Part shown: positions 31,154 through 40,390 of the stretch, piece after piece | Position numbering within the stretch: position 1 is the stretch's first letter | Layout of the letters: each line of letters opens with the position of its first letter | DNA from: Lentzea kentuckyensis | GTDB taxonomy: Bacteria; Actinomycetota; Actinomycetes; Mycobacteriales; Pseudonocardiaceae | Assembly: GCF_002150765.1 (NCBI RefSeq) | Contig: NZ_MUYM01000037.1 | Span: 1 to 64,000, forward strand | Direction: 5' to 3' | DNA length: 64,000 nucleotides | Made by a program: the position numbers and the translations under genes | Notes under the pieces: generated by a model | Seen by the model: the letters and a program-made list of their open reading frames with translations, nothing else | Database searches by the model: none | Told to the model about the DNA's origin: nothing

Positions 31154-34100
31154 ATGGACACCCCGCTCGCTGAACTGCACAAACGCCTGCCCGAGCTCAT
31201 GCCGCGTGATCAACGCCGGCTCGCCAGGCGCCTCGACGGCGTACGCCGGGTCAAGGACCCGCTGGCCCGCAAGAAGATCACCGAGGAGATCGCCGCCCAG
31301 ATCGACGAGGCCGCGCTCAAGGTCGCGCTGCGCAGGGAGTCCGTCCCCAAGATCACCTATCCCGAAGAACTGCCGGTCAGCCAGCACAAGGACGACATCA
31401 AAGAGCTGATCGCGAACCACCAGGTCGTGATCGTCGCCGGCGAGACCGGGTCCGGCAAGACCACCCAGCTGCCCAAGATCTGCCTGGAACTCGGCCGCGG
31501 CGTCATCGGCCAGATCGGCCACACCCAGCCCCGGCGCATCGCCGCCCGCACCGTCGCCGAACGCGTCGCCGAGGAGCTCAACACCAAACTCGGTGACACC
31601 GTCGGCTACAAGGTCCGGTTCACCGACCAGTCCGGCGAGGACACCCTGGTCAAGCTCATGACCGACGGCATCCTGCTCGCCGAGATCCAGACCGACCGGA
31701 CCCTGTCCCGCTACGACACGATCATCATCGACGAGGCCCACGAACGCAGCCTCAACGTCGACTTCCTGCTCGGCTACCTCAAACAACTGCTGCCGCGCCG
31801 CCCGGACCTCAAGATCGTGATCACGTCCGCGACGATCGACCCGCAGCGGTTCAGCCAGCACTTCGAGAACGCCCCGATCATCGAGGTCTCCGGCCGCACC
31901 TACCCCGTCGAGACCCGCTACCGGCCGCTCGACGAGGACGACGACCAGACCCAGGGCATCATCAACGCCGTCCACGAACTGCAGGCGGAAGGCCCCGGCG
32001 ACGTCCTGGTGTTCCTGTCCGGCGAACGCGAGATCCGCGACACCGCCGACGCCCTCAAACAGGAGGACCTCCGCAACACCGAGATCCTCCCGCTCTACGC
32101 CAGGCTCAGCGTCGGCGAGCAGCACCGCGTCTTCCAGCGCCACACCGGCCGCCGCGTCGTGCTCGCCACCAACGTCGCCGAGACCAGCCTCACCGTGCCG
32201 GGCATCAAGTACGTCATCGACCCCGGCAACGCCCGCATCTCCCGCTACAGCCACCGCCTCAAGGTCCAGCGGCTGCCCATCGAACCGATCTCGCAGGCGT
32301 CGGCGAACCAGCGCAAGGGCCGCTGCGGCCGCGTCAGCGAAGGCATCTGCATCCGCCTGTACTCCGAAGAGGACTTCGAGGCACGGCCCGAGTTCACCGA
32401 CGCGGAGATCCTGCGCACCAACCTCGCCAGCGTCATCCTGCAGATGACCGCCATCGGCCTCGGCGACGTCGCGAAGTTCCCGTTCATCGACCCGCCGGAC
32501 TCGCGCAACATCAACGACGGCATCGGCCTGCTGCAGGAACTCGGCGCCATCAACGCCGCCGAGAAGACGCTCACCCCGACCGGCCGCAAGCTCGCCCAGC
32601 TGCCCGTCGACCCGCGCCTGGGCCGCATGGTGCTCGAAGCCGACACCACCGGCTGCCTCAAAGAAGTCATGATCATCACCGCGGCACTGTCCATCCAGGA
32701 CCCCCGCGAGCGGCCCGCCGACCATCAGGAAGCCGCCACCCAGCAGCACGCGAGGTTCGTCGACAAGGAATCCGACTTCGTCACCTTCCTGAACCTCTGG
32801 CAGTACCTCAAGGAACAGCAGAAAGCACTGAGCGGCAACCAGTTCCGCAAACTGTGCAAGAACGAGTTCCTCAACTACCTGCGCGTGCGCGAATGGCAGG
32901 ACATCTACCTGCAGCTGCGGCAGGTCGCCAAGCAGATCGGCATGAACCTCAACGACCAGCCCGGCGACCCCCGCAACGTCCACATCGCGCTGCTGTCCGG
33001 GCTGCTCAGCCACATCGGCGTCCAGGACGTCCTCAAGAAACAGGCACCGGGCGAGAAACGCCGCCCCCTCACCGAGTTCCTCGGTGCCCGCAACGCCAAG
33101 TTCGCGATCTTCCCCGGCTCGGCGCTCGCGAAGAAACCACCGCAGTGGGTGATGGCCGCCGAACTCGTCGAGACCAGCCGCCTGTGGGGCCGCATCGTCG
33201 CCAAGATCGAACCCGAATGGGCCGAACGTCTCGGCGAACACGTCGTCAAACGCCAGTACTCCGAACCGCACTGGGAGACCAAACGCGGCAGCGTCGTCGC
33301 ACTGGAGAAGGTCACGCTCTACGGCGTGCCGATCGTCGCCGGCCGCAAGGTCAACTACGGCCGCATCGACCCCGAACTGAGCCGTGAGCTGTTCCTGCGC
33401 CACGCGCTCGTGCAGGGGGAGTGGACCACCCACCACCGGTTCTTCCACACCAACCGCGCCCTGCTCGACGAGGTCGAGGAACTGGAGAACCGGGCCCGGC
33501 GCCGCGACATCGTCGTAGACGAGGAGACGCTCTACGAGTTCTACGACCAGCGCGTCCCCGCCGAGGTCGTCTCCGCGCGGCACTTCGACTCGTGGTGGAA
33601 GAAGCAGAAGGACAAGAACCTCCTGACCTTCACCAAGGAGATGCTGGTCAACGACCGGGCCGACGTCAGCCCCGACGCCTACCCCGACCAGTGGCGCCAG
33701 GGCGAGCTCACGCTGCCGTTGAGCTACCAGTTCGAGCCCGGCACCAAGAACGACGGCATCACCGTCCAACTGCCGCTGCCCGCGCTCACCACGCTGGACG
33801 ACGACGCGTTCTCCTGGCAGATCCCCGGCCTGCGCCACGAACTCGTCGTCGCGCTGATCCGGTCGCTGCCCAAGCAGATCCGCCGCAACTTCGTGCCCGT
33901 CCCCGACGTCGCCACCGCCGTCCTGGCCCGCATCAAGCCCGCGGAGACCAGCCTGCTCAACGGCGTCGAACGCGAGCTCAAAGCGTTGACCGGCGTCACC
34001 GTGCAACGCGAGGACTGGCAGTTCGACGCCGTCCCCGACCACCTCAAGCTCACCTTCCAGGTCGTCGACGAGCAGAACCGCACCCTGGCCGAGGGCAAGG

Positions 34101-35020
34101 ACATCGCCGCGCTCAAGGAGAAACTGCGCGACGAGGTCCGCGAATCGCTCAGCCAGGCCGCCGGCCACCTCGAACGCACCGGGCTCACCACCTGGGACTT
34201 CGACGCCCTGCCGAGAACCATCGAGCAACGGCAGTCCGGCATCACCGTCACCGCCTACCCCTCGCTCGTCGACCACGGCTCCGCGGTCGCGATCAAGGTC
34301 CTCGACACCCCCGGCCGGCAGAGCTACGCCCACCGCCGCGGCGTGCGCCGACTGTTGCTGCTGGGCATCAACTCACCGGTCAAGCACCTGCAACGCCACC
34401 TCGACAACTCCGCCAAGCTCGCCCTGACCCGCAACCCGCACGGCGGCGTCGCGGCGCTGCTGTCCGACTGCATCATGGCCGCCGTCGACCGGCTCATGGG
34501 CGAACCCGCGTGGGACGCCAAATCCTTCGCCGCACAACAGAAGAAGGTGCAGGCGGCGATCAACGACACCACCTGGGTCGTCGTCCAGGAGGTGCGCAAG
34601 GTCCTCGAGGCCGCCCACGAAGCCGAACTGAAACTCACCACCCTCAAAGGCGCGCCCGACTCGGTCAACGACATCCGCGGCCAGCTCAACTCGCTGGTGT
34701 ACAAGGGATTCGTCACCCACACCGGCTACGACCGGCTGCCCGACCTCGTGCGCTACCTCAAAGGCATCTCCCGGCGCGTCGAGAAACTGCCCGAGAACCC
34801 GCGCCGCGACCTCGACTGGACCGACAAGGTCCACCAGGTCCACGCCGAATACCGGGAACTGCGCGCGCAGACCCCGGCCGACGAACCCTCGCCCGAGCTC
34901 GACGAGATCCGCTGGATGATCGAAGAACTGCGGCTGTCCTATTTCGCACAGACCATCGGGACGCGCTACACGGTCAGCGACAAACGCATCTACAAAGCAC
35001 TGGACGCCGTGCCGCTGTAA
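31154..35020 (+). CDS. hrpA: ATP-dependent RNA helicase HrpA (DEAH box)
   Basis: 1288-residue DEAH-box RNA helicase. Walker A is GETGSGKTTQLPK, motif II DEAHERSLNVDFLLGYL, motif III SATID, motif VI QRKGRCGRV; then HA2/OB-fold regions and the long C-terminal DUF3418 domain characteristic of bacterial HrpA. HrpA resolves stalled ribosomes and structured mRNAs in E. coli. ATG 31154 has no Shine-Dalgarno; TATCCT (31139-31144) is 9 nt upstream, so initiation may be leaderless. The last eight codons and about 30 bp beyond are repeated at 37049-37101 (see repeats). Confidence 0.93.
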   Translation: MDTPLAELHKRLPELMPRDQRRLARRLDGVRRVKDPLARKKITEEIAAQIDEAALKVALRRESVPKITYPEELPVSQHKDDIKELIANHQVVIVAGETGSGKTTQLPKICLELGRGVIGQIGHTQPRRIAARTVAERVAEELNTKLGDTVGYKVRFTDQSGEDTLVKLMTDGILLAEIQTDRTLSRYDTIIIDEAHERSLNVDFLLGYLKQLLPRRPDLKIVITSATIDPQRFSQHFENAPIIEVSGRTYPVETRYRPLDEDDDQTQGIINAVHELQAEGPGDVLVFLSGEREIRDTADALKQEDLRNTEILPLYARLSVGEQHRVFQRHTGRRVVLATNVAETSLTVPGIKYVIDPGNARISRYSHRLKVQRLPIEPISQASANQRKGRCGRVSEGICIRLYSEEDFEARPEFTDAEILRTNLASVILQMTAIGLGDVAKFPFIDPPDSRNINDGIGLLQELGAINAAEKTLTPTGRKLAQLPVDPRLGRMVLEADTTGCLKEVMIITAALSIQDPRERPADHQEAATQQHARFVDKESDFVTFLNLWQYLKEQQKALSGNQFRKLCKNEFLNYLRVREWQDIYLQLRQVAKQIGMNLNDQPGDPRNVHIALLSGLLSHIGVQDVLKKQAPGEKRRPLTEFLGARNAKFAIFPGSALAKKPPQWVMAAELVETSRLWGRIVAKIEPEWAERLGEHVVKRQYSEPHWETKRGSVVALEKVTLYGVPIVAGRKVNYGRIDPELSRELFLRHALVQGEWTTHHRFFHTNRALLDEVEELENRARRRDIVVDEETLYEFYDQRVPAEVVSARHFDSWWKKQKDKNLLTFTKEMLVNDRADVSPDAYPDQWRQGELTLPLSYQFEPGTKNDGITVQLPLPALTTLDDDAFSWQIPGLRHELVVALIRSLPKQIRRNFVPVPDVATAVLARIKPAETSLLNGVERELKALTGVTVQREDWQFDAVPDHLKLTFQVVDEQNRTLAEGKDIAALKEKLRDEVRESLSQAAGHLERTGLTTWDFDALPRTIEQRQSGITVTAYPSLVDHGSAVAIKVLDTPGRQSYAHRRGVRRLLLLGINSPVKHLQRHLDNSAKLALTRNPHGGVAALLSDCIMAAVDRLMGEPAWDAKSFAAQQKKVQAAINDTTWVVVQEVRKVLEAAHEAELKLTTLKGAPDSVNDIRGQLNSLVYKGFVTHTGYDRLPDLVRYLKGISRRVEKLPENPRRDLDWTDKVHQVHAEYRELRAQTPADEPSPELDEIRWMIEELRLSYFAQTIGTRYTVSDKRIYKALDAVPL

Positions 35021-35043
35021 TGGTGTCCAGAAAAATGTCCACA
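34991..35043. repeat. 53-bp direct repeat, left copy (hrpA 3' end)
   Basis: Begins CAAAGC and ends GTCCACAAA, including the last codons and stop of hrpA (...ALDAVPL-stop). 50 of 53 bases match the copy at about 37049-37101. Within it TGGACGCC and GGTGTCCA can pair as an 8-bp hairpin, and TGTCCA occurs twice at a 12-bp period. It could be an attachment-type duplication or a shared terminator/regulatory element. Confidence 0.7.
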
Positions 35044-35110
35044 AAGCGCGGTCGTACAGCGCATTCGTTCGGGCTGTAACGTTCGGTCTGGCGGGTGTGA
35101 TGAACCGGCC

Positions 35111-36097
35111 ATGTCTGACAGCACCAAGGGCTACGGCGGCTGTGCGCTCGCACTGTTCGCGTCCTGCCTCGGGATGTCGCTGATCTCGTTCCTGATGACG
35201 ATCCTGCTGGCACCGGCGATGGCGGCGCGCACCGTGATCGCCGGCTCGCTGGACGTCCTGCCCCAGTGGCTGGCGTTCGCGGCGTTGTCGCTGCCCCTGG
35301 CCACCGGCCTGGTCCGGCTCGTCCTGAGCAAGAACGGCCGGGTGCGCACCGAACCGCAGGTGAACCGATGGGCGTGGACGTTCAACCTGGGCGCGGTGCT
35401 GCTCGGCGTTCTGAACGTTCTCGCGTTCGTGATGTCCACCGCTACCGGGCAGACCGGCGCCGACCTGCCCGTCGCCTTCACCACCGGGGTGTTCGGCGGC
35501 GCGATGCTGCTGGCGATCTGGGTGTGGGACCGGCGGCCGCGGCCGGACCCCATCACCGTCGCGGAGATCCAGCACACCGTCGCGGAGGTCGACCGCACAC
35601 TGCACCAGGTTCGCGCCGCCAATGAGCGGATGCACCAGCAGGTCCTGCAGGTGCAGGCCCGCCTGGCGGAGCTCCGCGCCTGGTCACCGCCTCCGCAGGC
35701 GGCGGGCCGGATGTGGCACCCGGAGGCCGGATGGACCAGGCCGGTTCGGTCCGACGTGGAGTTTCGCCGGCTGCGGGTCTGCCACGTCGAGTCGTTGCTC
35801 TGCGCCGACAGCGTCCACGCCGTCTACACCTCGGCCCGGGCCTCGTTGGACACGGTGTCCCACATGGAACAGCGGGCCCGGCGGGGCCGCGCCGAGGCAC
35901 GGGGACTCGCGGGACATCTGGCCTGGGGGCGCAACCAGCTGCGGGTGGAGGTCAACACCGGACTCGGCAGGGTCCAGTTCCTCAACGCCAACACGCACGA
36001 GCTCAAGCACGAAATCCGCGACACCTGCGGCGCACCGGGACAGCGCTGGTTCGCCCAGCTGGAAGCCCGCAACGCCGAGCGGCGTGCGATCGGCTGA
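35111..36097 (+). CDS. Membrane protein with cytoplasmic coiled-coil domain, unknown family
   Basis: 328 residues. Four hydrophobic helices lie in the first ~145 residues (ALALFASCLGMSLISFLMTI, LAFAALSLPLATGLVRLVL, LGAVLLGVLNVLAFVM, FTTGVFGGAMLLAIWVW). They are followed by a likely coiled coil (VAEIQHTVAEVDRTLHQVRAANERMHQQVLQVQARLAEL) and a helical C-terminus with conserved-looking Cys and Trp (RLRVCHVESLLCADSVH, HLAWGRNQLRVEVNTG). No family recognised. It is the first gene of the islet between the 53-bp repeats. Confidence 0.65.
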   Translation: MSDSTKGYGGCALALFASCLGMSLISFLMTILLAPAMAARTVIAGSLDVLPQWLAFAALSLPLATGLVRLVLSKNGRVRTEPQVNRWAWTFNLGAVLLGVLNVLAFVMSTATGQTGADLPVAFTTGVFGGAMLLAIWVWDRRPRPDPITVAEIQHTVAEVDRTLHQVRAANERMHQQVLQVQARLAELRAWSPPPQAAGRMWHPEAGWTRPVRSDVEFRRLRVCHVESLLCADSVHAVYTSARASLDTVSHMEQRARRGRAEARGLAGHLAWGRNQLRVEVNTGLGRVQFLNANTHELKHEIRDTCGAPGQRWFAQLEARNAERRAIG

Positions 36098-36135
36098 CCA
36101 GCACCGCCGAAGACGGGAACCCGATACGGTGGAGC

Positions 36136-36669
36136 ATGAACTTCCGGGGGGATTCCACATGGGTGATCTCAAGCGGCGACGACGGCACGTTCGCCCTGTT
36201 CGTGCGTGACTCGCTCGGCATCAGCACCCCGGCCGCGGACTCGATCCCACGCCTGACCCCACAGGTCTCGCGGCTGACCGGCGTCCTGCTGCCGCCGGAG
36301 TTCCCGCAGAACTGGGACCGCTGGTGGCTCGAGACCTCCGCGCAGGGCGCCGGCCGCGAGCCGGTCGGCCTGCCCGACGGGCTGCGCGAGGCCTACCGGC
36401 GCTGGGTCGACCCGACGACACCGGAAGCCACCCGCGCACGGGACCGCCTCAGCGTCACGTTCTCCGCCCTGGTGCACGAGCTGGTCGTCGAGCTCGAACA
36501 CGAACTGGGGCGCCGGCCGATCTTCAAGCTCGACATCGTCCAGCTCCCGGTCGAAGGACAGTTCTGGCGCCGGCTCTCACACGATCGAGTGCTGATCTCC
36601 GAGGAGCTCATGGCCTCCCGCAACGTCCTCGCGCCCCTGGAATCAGTCATCCGCGACCTTGCCCAATAG
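36136..36669 (+). CDS. Hypothetical protein
   Basis: 177 residues, soluble, family not recognised. It opens MNFRGDSTWVISSGDDGTFALFVRDSLGI, has PPEFPQNWDRWWLETSAQ and WVDPTTPEATRARDRLSVTFSALVHELVVELEHELGRRPIF, and ends in a helix. TACGGT lies 5 nt before ATG 36136 and GGAG overlaps the spacing, so a leaderless or short-leader transcript is possible. It ends 4 bp from the stop of the convergent HxlR gene. Confidence 0.6.
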   Translation: MNFRGDSTWVISSGDDGTFALFVRDSLGISTPAADSIPRLTPQVSRLTGVLLPPEFPQNWDRWWLETSAQGAGREPVGLPDGLREAYRRWVDPTTPEATRARDRLSVTFSALVHELVVELEHELGRRPIFKLDIVQLPVEGQFWRRLSHDRVLISEELMASRNVLAPLESVIRDLAQ

Positions 36670-36673
36670 CGCC

Positions 36674-37012
36674 TCACCCGTCCGGTAGAGCTGTTCCTGC
36701 AACGGCCGCAGCAACAAACCCCGCCGGGGTCAGCGCGTACGACGTCCGCACCGGGAAACCGGGGGAGCGGGAGCACGACACCAACCCGCGCGCCACCAAA
36801 CCTTCCAGCCGTTCGGTCAGCACCTTCGCGCTCAACGTCGGCAGCCCCGCGCGCAACTGCGAGAACGATCGCGGCCCTGGCATCAGGTCGCGCAGCACCA
36901 GCGTCGCCCACCGGCCGCTGATCGCGGACAGAGCCACCTCCACCGGGCAGTCCGCAGTCGGCGCCGCCCGGCAAGCCGCCAACCAGCGGTTCCTCGACCT
37001 CGGCCTGGCCAT
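36674..37012 (-). CDS. HxlR-family transcriptional regulator
   Basis: 112-residue winged-helix regulator. The HxlR signature is ALSAISGRWATLVLRDLMPGPRSFSQLRAGLPTLSAKVLTERLEGLVARGLV; CP (DCPVEVAL) near residue 22 resembles the redox-sensing Cys of some members. Usually such proteins sense aldehydes, redox state or quinones and control an adjacent gene. The right 53-bp repeat lies about 40 bp upstream of its start, so that repeat could contain its promoter or operator. Confidence 0.82.
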   Translation of the reverse strand: MARPRSRNRWLAACRAAPTADCPVEVALSAISGRWATLVLRDLMPGPRSFSQLRAGLPTLSAKVLTERLEGLVARGLVSCSRSPGFPVRTSYALTPAGFVAAAVAGTALPDG

Positions 37013-37048
37013 CGACGTGCGACCCCGGCACGTCTACGAACACGACGG

Positions 37049-37101
37049 CAAAGCGCTGGACGCCGTGCCGCTGTAACGGTGTCCAGAAAAACGTCCACAA
37101 A
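37049..37101. repeat. 53-bp direct repeat, right copy
   Basis: Matches 34991-35043 at 50 of 53 positions and carries the same codons in frame with a short plus-strand reading that ends ...KALDAVPL-stop, exactly as hrpA does. It lies between the HxlR regulator (start 37012, -) and the zinc-ribbon protein (start 37180, +). Coordinates are accurate to a few bases. Confidence 0.7.
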
Positions 37102-37179
37102 AACGCGCTGAGAAACACCTGGGCACCATCGGCCGACATGGGGGCTGAAACATCCCCGACGAAGGCTGAGAGGTGTCCC

Positions 37180-37335
37180 ATGAGCAGCAACGAATGCACG
37201 CGTTGCCACCGCAGAACCGTCGAATGCGACACGTGCAAGGGAAGAGGAAGCATCCAGTTCACGTTCGGCGACTGCACCACCTGCGACGGCACCGGCCGGG
37301 TCTGCACCGAGCACGGAAAGCACTGGCACCGCTGA
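37180..37335 (+). CDS. Small zinc-ribbon protein (DnaJ-type Cys motifs)
   Basis: 51 residues with three CxxC pairs: ECTRCHRR, ECDTCKGRG and DCTTCDGTG. The latter two are the CxxCxGxG-type knuckles of the DnaJ central domain. Probably binds one or two zinc ions; a role in protein or nucleic-acid binding is inferred. ATG 37180 is preceded by GAGAGG. Two similar tiny proteins occur at 57067 and 57404. Confidence 0.7.
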   Translation: MSSNECTRCHRRTVECDTCKGRGSIQFTFGDCTTCDGTGRVCTEHGKHWHR

Positions 37336-37451
37336 ACGCCGACAGGCCTCATCGTCGACTGGACCATCGGAGACGCAAAAGAACCGCCACCGGCGTCGCC
37401 CGCGGGGGAGCGGACGCCGGTGGCGGTACGTGATCGACAACCCGTCCGGGG

Positions 37452-38216
37452 TCAGCCAGGCGGCTCCATGGCGCCGGTCATGATCGCCACCGCGTCCGAC
37501 ATCGACACCGACTTCGGATCCACCACCGCCTTGCGCCGGCCGAGCCGCTGGATGTGGATGCGGTCGGCCACCTCGAACACGTGCGGCATGTTGTGGCTGA
37601 TCAGGATCACCGGCAGACCGCGGTCGCGGACCTGCAGGATCAGGTCCAGCACGGCACGCGACTCCCGCACACCCAGCGCGGCGGTCGGCTCGTCCATGAT
37701 CACGACCCGGCTGCCGAACGCCGCCGCTCGCGCCACCGCCACGGCCTGGCGCTGGCCGCCGGACAGGGTCTCCACCGCCTGGCCGGGGTTCTGGATCGTC
37801 ATGATCCCCAGCGCGTCGAGCTGACGGCGGGCCTCCTCCCGCATGCCCTGACGATCCAGCATCCGGAACACCGACCCCAGCACACCGGGACGGCGTCGTT
37901 CCCGGCCCAGGAACAGGTTCGCCGCGATGTCGAGCGACGGCGCCACCGCCAGCGACTGGTGCACCGTCTCGATGCCGGCCCGGCGCGCGTCGATCGGCGT
38001 CGAGAACGACACCGGCGCACCGTCGACCTCGATCTCGCCCTCGTCCGGGATCACCGCCCCGGACAGGGCCTTGATCAGCGACGACTTCCCCGCGCCGTTG
38101 TCGCCGATCACCGCGAGGATCTCGCCGGGCAGCAGCTCCAGGTCCGCGCCCGCCAGCGCGGTCACCTTCCCGTACCGCTTGACCAGGCCACGGGCCTGCA
38201 GCACCGGCGTGGTCAT
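37452..38216 (-). CDS. Sugar ABC transporter ATP-binding protein (single NBD)
   Basis: 254-residue ATPase of a ribose/fructose-type importer. Walker A GDNGAGKSS, signature LSGGQRQAVAVARA, Walker B VVIMDEPTAALG, switch His ISHNMPHVFEVAD. Unlike RbsA/XylG (about 500 residues, two nucleotide-binding domains) it has one domain, as in FrcA. ATG 38216 overlaps the permease stop by ATGA. It energises uptake of a monosaccharide, with fructose the best guess from family architecture. Confidence 0.88.
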   Translation of the reverse strand: MTTPVLQARGLVKRYGKVTALAGADLELLPGEILAVIGDNGAGKSSLIKALSGAVIPDEGEIEVDGAPVSFSTPIDARRAGIETVHQSLAVAPSLDIAANLFLGRERRRPGVLGSVFRMLDRQGMREEARRQLDALGIMTIQNPGQAVETLSGGQRQAVAVARAAAFGSRVVIMDEPTAALGVRESRAVLDLILQVRDRGLPVILISHNMPHVFEVADRIHIQRLGRRKAVVDPKSVSMSDAVAIMTGAMEPPG

Positions 38217-39214
38217 GCCTTCACCTTCCTGATCCACTGGTCCAGCGACACCGCGACGATGATCAGCACACCCACCGCCATCGTCTGCCACAGCACGTCG
38301 ACACCCGCGAGCGCCAGGCCGTTGCGGAACACGCCGACGATCAGCGCGCCGATGAGCGAGCCCACCACCGCGCCGCGGCCACCGAACAGCGACGTCCCGC
38401 CGATCACCACGGCGGTGATCGAGTCGAGGTTGTCGGTCTGTCCCGCCTGCGGTGACGCCGACGCGATCCGGCCGATCAGCGTCCACGCGGCCACCGCGTA
38501 GATCAGGCCCGCCGTCGCGTACACCGACAGCAGCACCCGCGCGGTGCGGATGCCCGACAGGCGCGAGGCCTCCAGGTCGTCACCCGTGGAGTAGACGTGC
38601 CGGCCCCACGCGGTGTTCTTCAGCACGAACGCCATCGCCGCCACCAGCAGCACCAGCATGATCGAGCCGTAGGTGATGCGCGTGCCGCCGATCGTGAACG
38701 TCTGCCCGGTGAACAGCAGCAGCGACGGCATGTCCGTGCCGCGGATCGTGGCACTGTGGGAGTACCAGAGGTTCAGCGCGAAGAACACGTTCAACGAGCC
38801 CAGCGTGACGATGAACGGCGGCAGCTTCAGCCGCGTCACCAGCAACCCGTTGAGCAGCCCGCACACCGTGCCGACCAGGAACCCGAGCAGCAACGCCGGC
38901 AGCCCCGGCAGCCCGGTCTCCGCCGCCACCTTGGCCATCACGATCGACGTCAGCACCATGATCGCGCCGCACGACAGGTCGATACCGGCCGTCAGGATCA
39001 CGATGGTCTGCCCGACGGCGAGCGTGCCCACCACCGCGACCTGCTGCAGGATCAGCGAGATGTTGCCCGGGGTCAGGAACCGGTCCGACAACAACGCGAA
39101 CACGATCACCGACACCAGCAGCACCACCGCCGGTCCGATCGTGGCCTGCGCGTGCAACAGGTGCTGCACGCGCGTCAGCAGCGACCGATCCCGCTCCTCC
39201 ACCACGACTGACAT
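38213..39214 (-). CDS. Sugar ABC transporter permease (RbsC/FrcC-like)
   Basis: 333-residue permease with about eight to ten hydrophobic helices. Hallmarks of the RbsC family are VGQTIVILTAGIDLSCGAIMVL, LVTRLKLPPFIVTLGSLNVFF, GRHVYSTGDDLEASRLSGI and TAVVIGGTSLFGGRGAVVGS. ATG 39214 begins 4 bp after the binding-protein stop codon. The channel is formed by a homodimer with two copies of the ATPase. Confidence 0.9.
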   Translation of the reverse strand: MSVVVEERDRSLLTRVQHLLHAQATIGPAVVLLVSVIVFALLSDRFLTPGNISLILQQVAVVGTLAVGQTIVILTAGIDLSCGAIMVLTSIVMAKVAAETGLPGLPALLLGFLVGTVCGLLNGLLVTRLKLPPFIVTLGSLNVFFALNLWYSHSATIRGTDMPSLLLFTGQTFTIGGTRITYGSIMLVLLVAAMAFVLKNTAWGRHVYSTGDDLEASRLSGIRTARVLLSVYATAGLIYAVAAWTLIGRIASASPQAGQTDNLDSITAVVIGGTSLFGGRGAVVGSLIGALIVGVFRNGLALAGVDVLWQTMAVGVLIIVAVSLDQWIRKVKA

Positions 39215-39217
39215 CGA

Positions 39218-40237
39218 TCAGCCCCAGCAGTTCTGCAGGCCGAACGCCGAGTCCTTGGACTCCACCCCGTCGGCCGGCTGGTCGGTGATCAGCGTGACGC
39301 CCGTGTCGGTGTTCTGCGGCTTGGAGCCGTCCTTGGCGAACTTCGCCACCGCCTCCACACCCAGCTGCGCCATCTTCAGCGGGTACTGCTGCGAGGTCGC
39401 CCCGATCACCCCGGCCTTGACGTTGTTCACGCCGGGACAGCCGCCGTCGACCGAGACGATCACGACGTCCTTCTCCTTGCCCACCGCCTTCAACGCCTCG
39501 TACGCGCCGGCCGCCGCGGGTTCGTTGATCGTGTAGACCAGGTTGACGCCGGGGTCCTTCTGCAGCAGGTTCTCCATCGCCGTGCGGCCACCCGCGGGGT
39601 CGCCGTTGGTCACGTCGTGGCCCACGATCCGCGGATCGGCCTCGTCACCGATCTTGTTCTTGTCCTTCACGTCGACGCCGAAGCCCTCCAGGAACCCCTG
39701 GTCGCGCTGCACGTCCACCGACACCTGGTTCGGGTTGAGGTCCAGCAGCGCGATCTTGGCCTGCTTGCCGTCCTTGGCGAACTTCGCCTTCGCCCACTGC
39801 CCGATCAGCAACCCGGCCTTGTAGTTGTCGGTCGCGAACGTGGCGTCTGCCGCGCTCGCCGGCTCCAGCGGCGTGTCCAGCGCGATCACCAGCAGCCCCG
39901 CCGCCCGCGCCTTGTCCACCGACGGCACGATCGCCTTCGAGTCGCTCGGCGTGATCAGGATGCCCTTCGCGCCCGAGGCGATCAGGTTCTCGATCGCGTC
40001 GACCTGCGTCTGGTTGTCACCGTCCTGCTTGCCCGCGAACGACTGCACCGTCGCGCCCGCCGACGACGCCGCCTGCTGCGCGCCCTCCTTCATCTTCACG
40101 AAGAACGGGTTCGTGTCGGTCTTGGTCACCAGGCCCACCAGCGTGGCGCCGCCGCCCGACGAACCGCCGTTGCCACACGCCGCCGCGGCCAGCGTCAGCA
40201 ACGCCGCCGCCGTCAGCCCGAACGCTCTGCGCGACAT
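39218..40237 (-). CDS. Sugar ABC transporter substrate-binding lipoprotein
   Basis: 339-residue periplasmic-binding-protein type 1 lipoprotein. Signal peptide and lipobox are MSRRAFGLTAAALLTLAAAAC. The mature fold opens LVGLVTKTDTNPFFVKMKEGAQQAA and has ASGAKGILITPSDSKAIVP, LLVIALDTPLEPA and YTINEPAAAGAYEALKAVG. It is first in the operon, with operator 40247-40264 just upstream (10 bp before the start), so it is under LacI-type control. Confidence 0.92.
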   Translation of the reverse strand: MSRRAFGLTAAALLTLAAAACGNGGSSGGGATLVGLVTKTDTNPFFVKMKEGAQQAASSAGATVQSFAGKQDGDNQTQVDAIENLIASGAKGILITPSDSKAIVPSVDKARAAGLLVIALDTPLEPASAADATFATDNYKAGLLIGQWAKAKFAKDGKQAKIALLDLNPNQVSVDVQRDQGFLEGFGVDVKDKNKIGDEADPRIVGHDVTNGDPAGGRTAMENLLQKDPGVNLVYTINEPAAAGAYEALKAVGKEKDVVIVSVDGGCPGVNNVKAGVIGATSQQYPLKMAQLGVEAVAKFAKDGSKPQNTDTGVTLITDQPADGVESKDSAFGLQNCWG

Positions 40238-40246
40238 GACTCCTCC

Positions 40247-40264
40247 TACGTCAACGTTGACGTA
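40247..40264. promoter_or_regulatory. LacI-type operator 1 (18-bp palindrome)
   Basis: TACGTCAACGTTGACGTA is a perfect 18-bp palindrome with a central CG, typical of LacI/GalR sites. It lies directly before the binding-protein gene start (40237, -). Confidence 0.85.
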
Positions 40265-40390
40265 ACCGGCCGCATGGAGCGAGGGGTGGTGAAACGGGCG
40301 CGGCTACGCGGATTCTCAAACCAAGTGCTGCGGAAGCCCCTGGTCGGACCGGCCCGTTCGAACCGGGTGCGGCAAAACCGGGGATTCCCT

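Noticed and set aside
31088..34333. 1081-codon minus-strand open frame opposite hrpA
   Set aside because: Runs antisense through the conserved DEAH helicase; composition is Asp/Gly/Val shadow-like and no domain is visible.
36324..37076. Plus-strand frame ending in the same residues as HrpA (KALDAVPL)
   Set aside because: Overlaps the real 36136 gene and lies antisense to the HxlR gene; only the last codons, inside the 53-bp repeat, resemble a gene.
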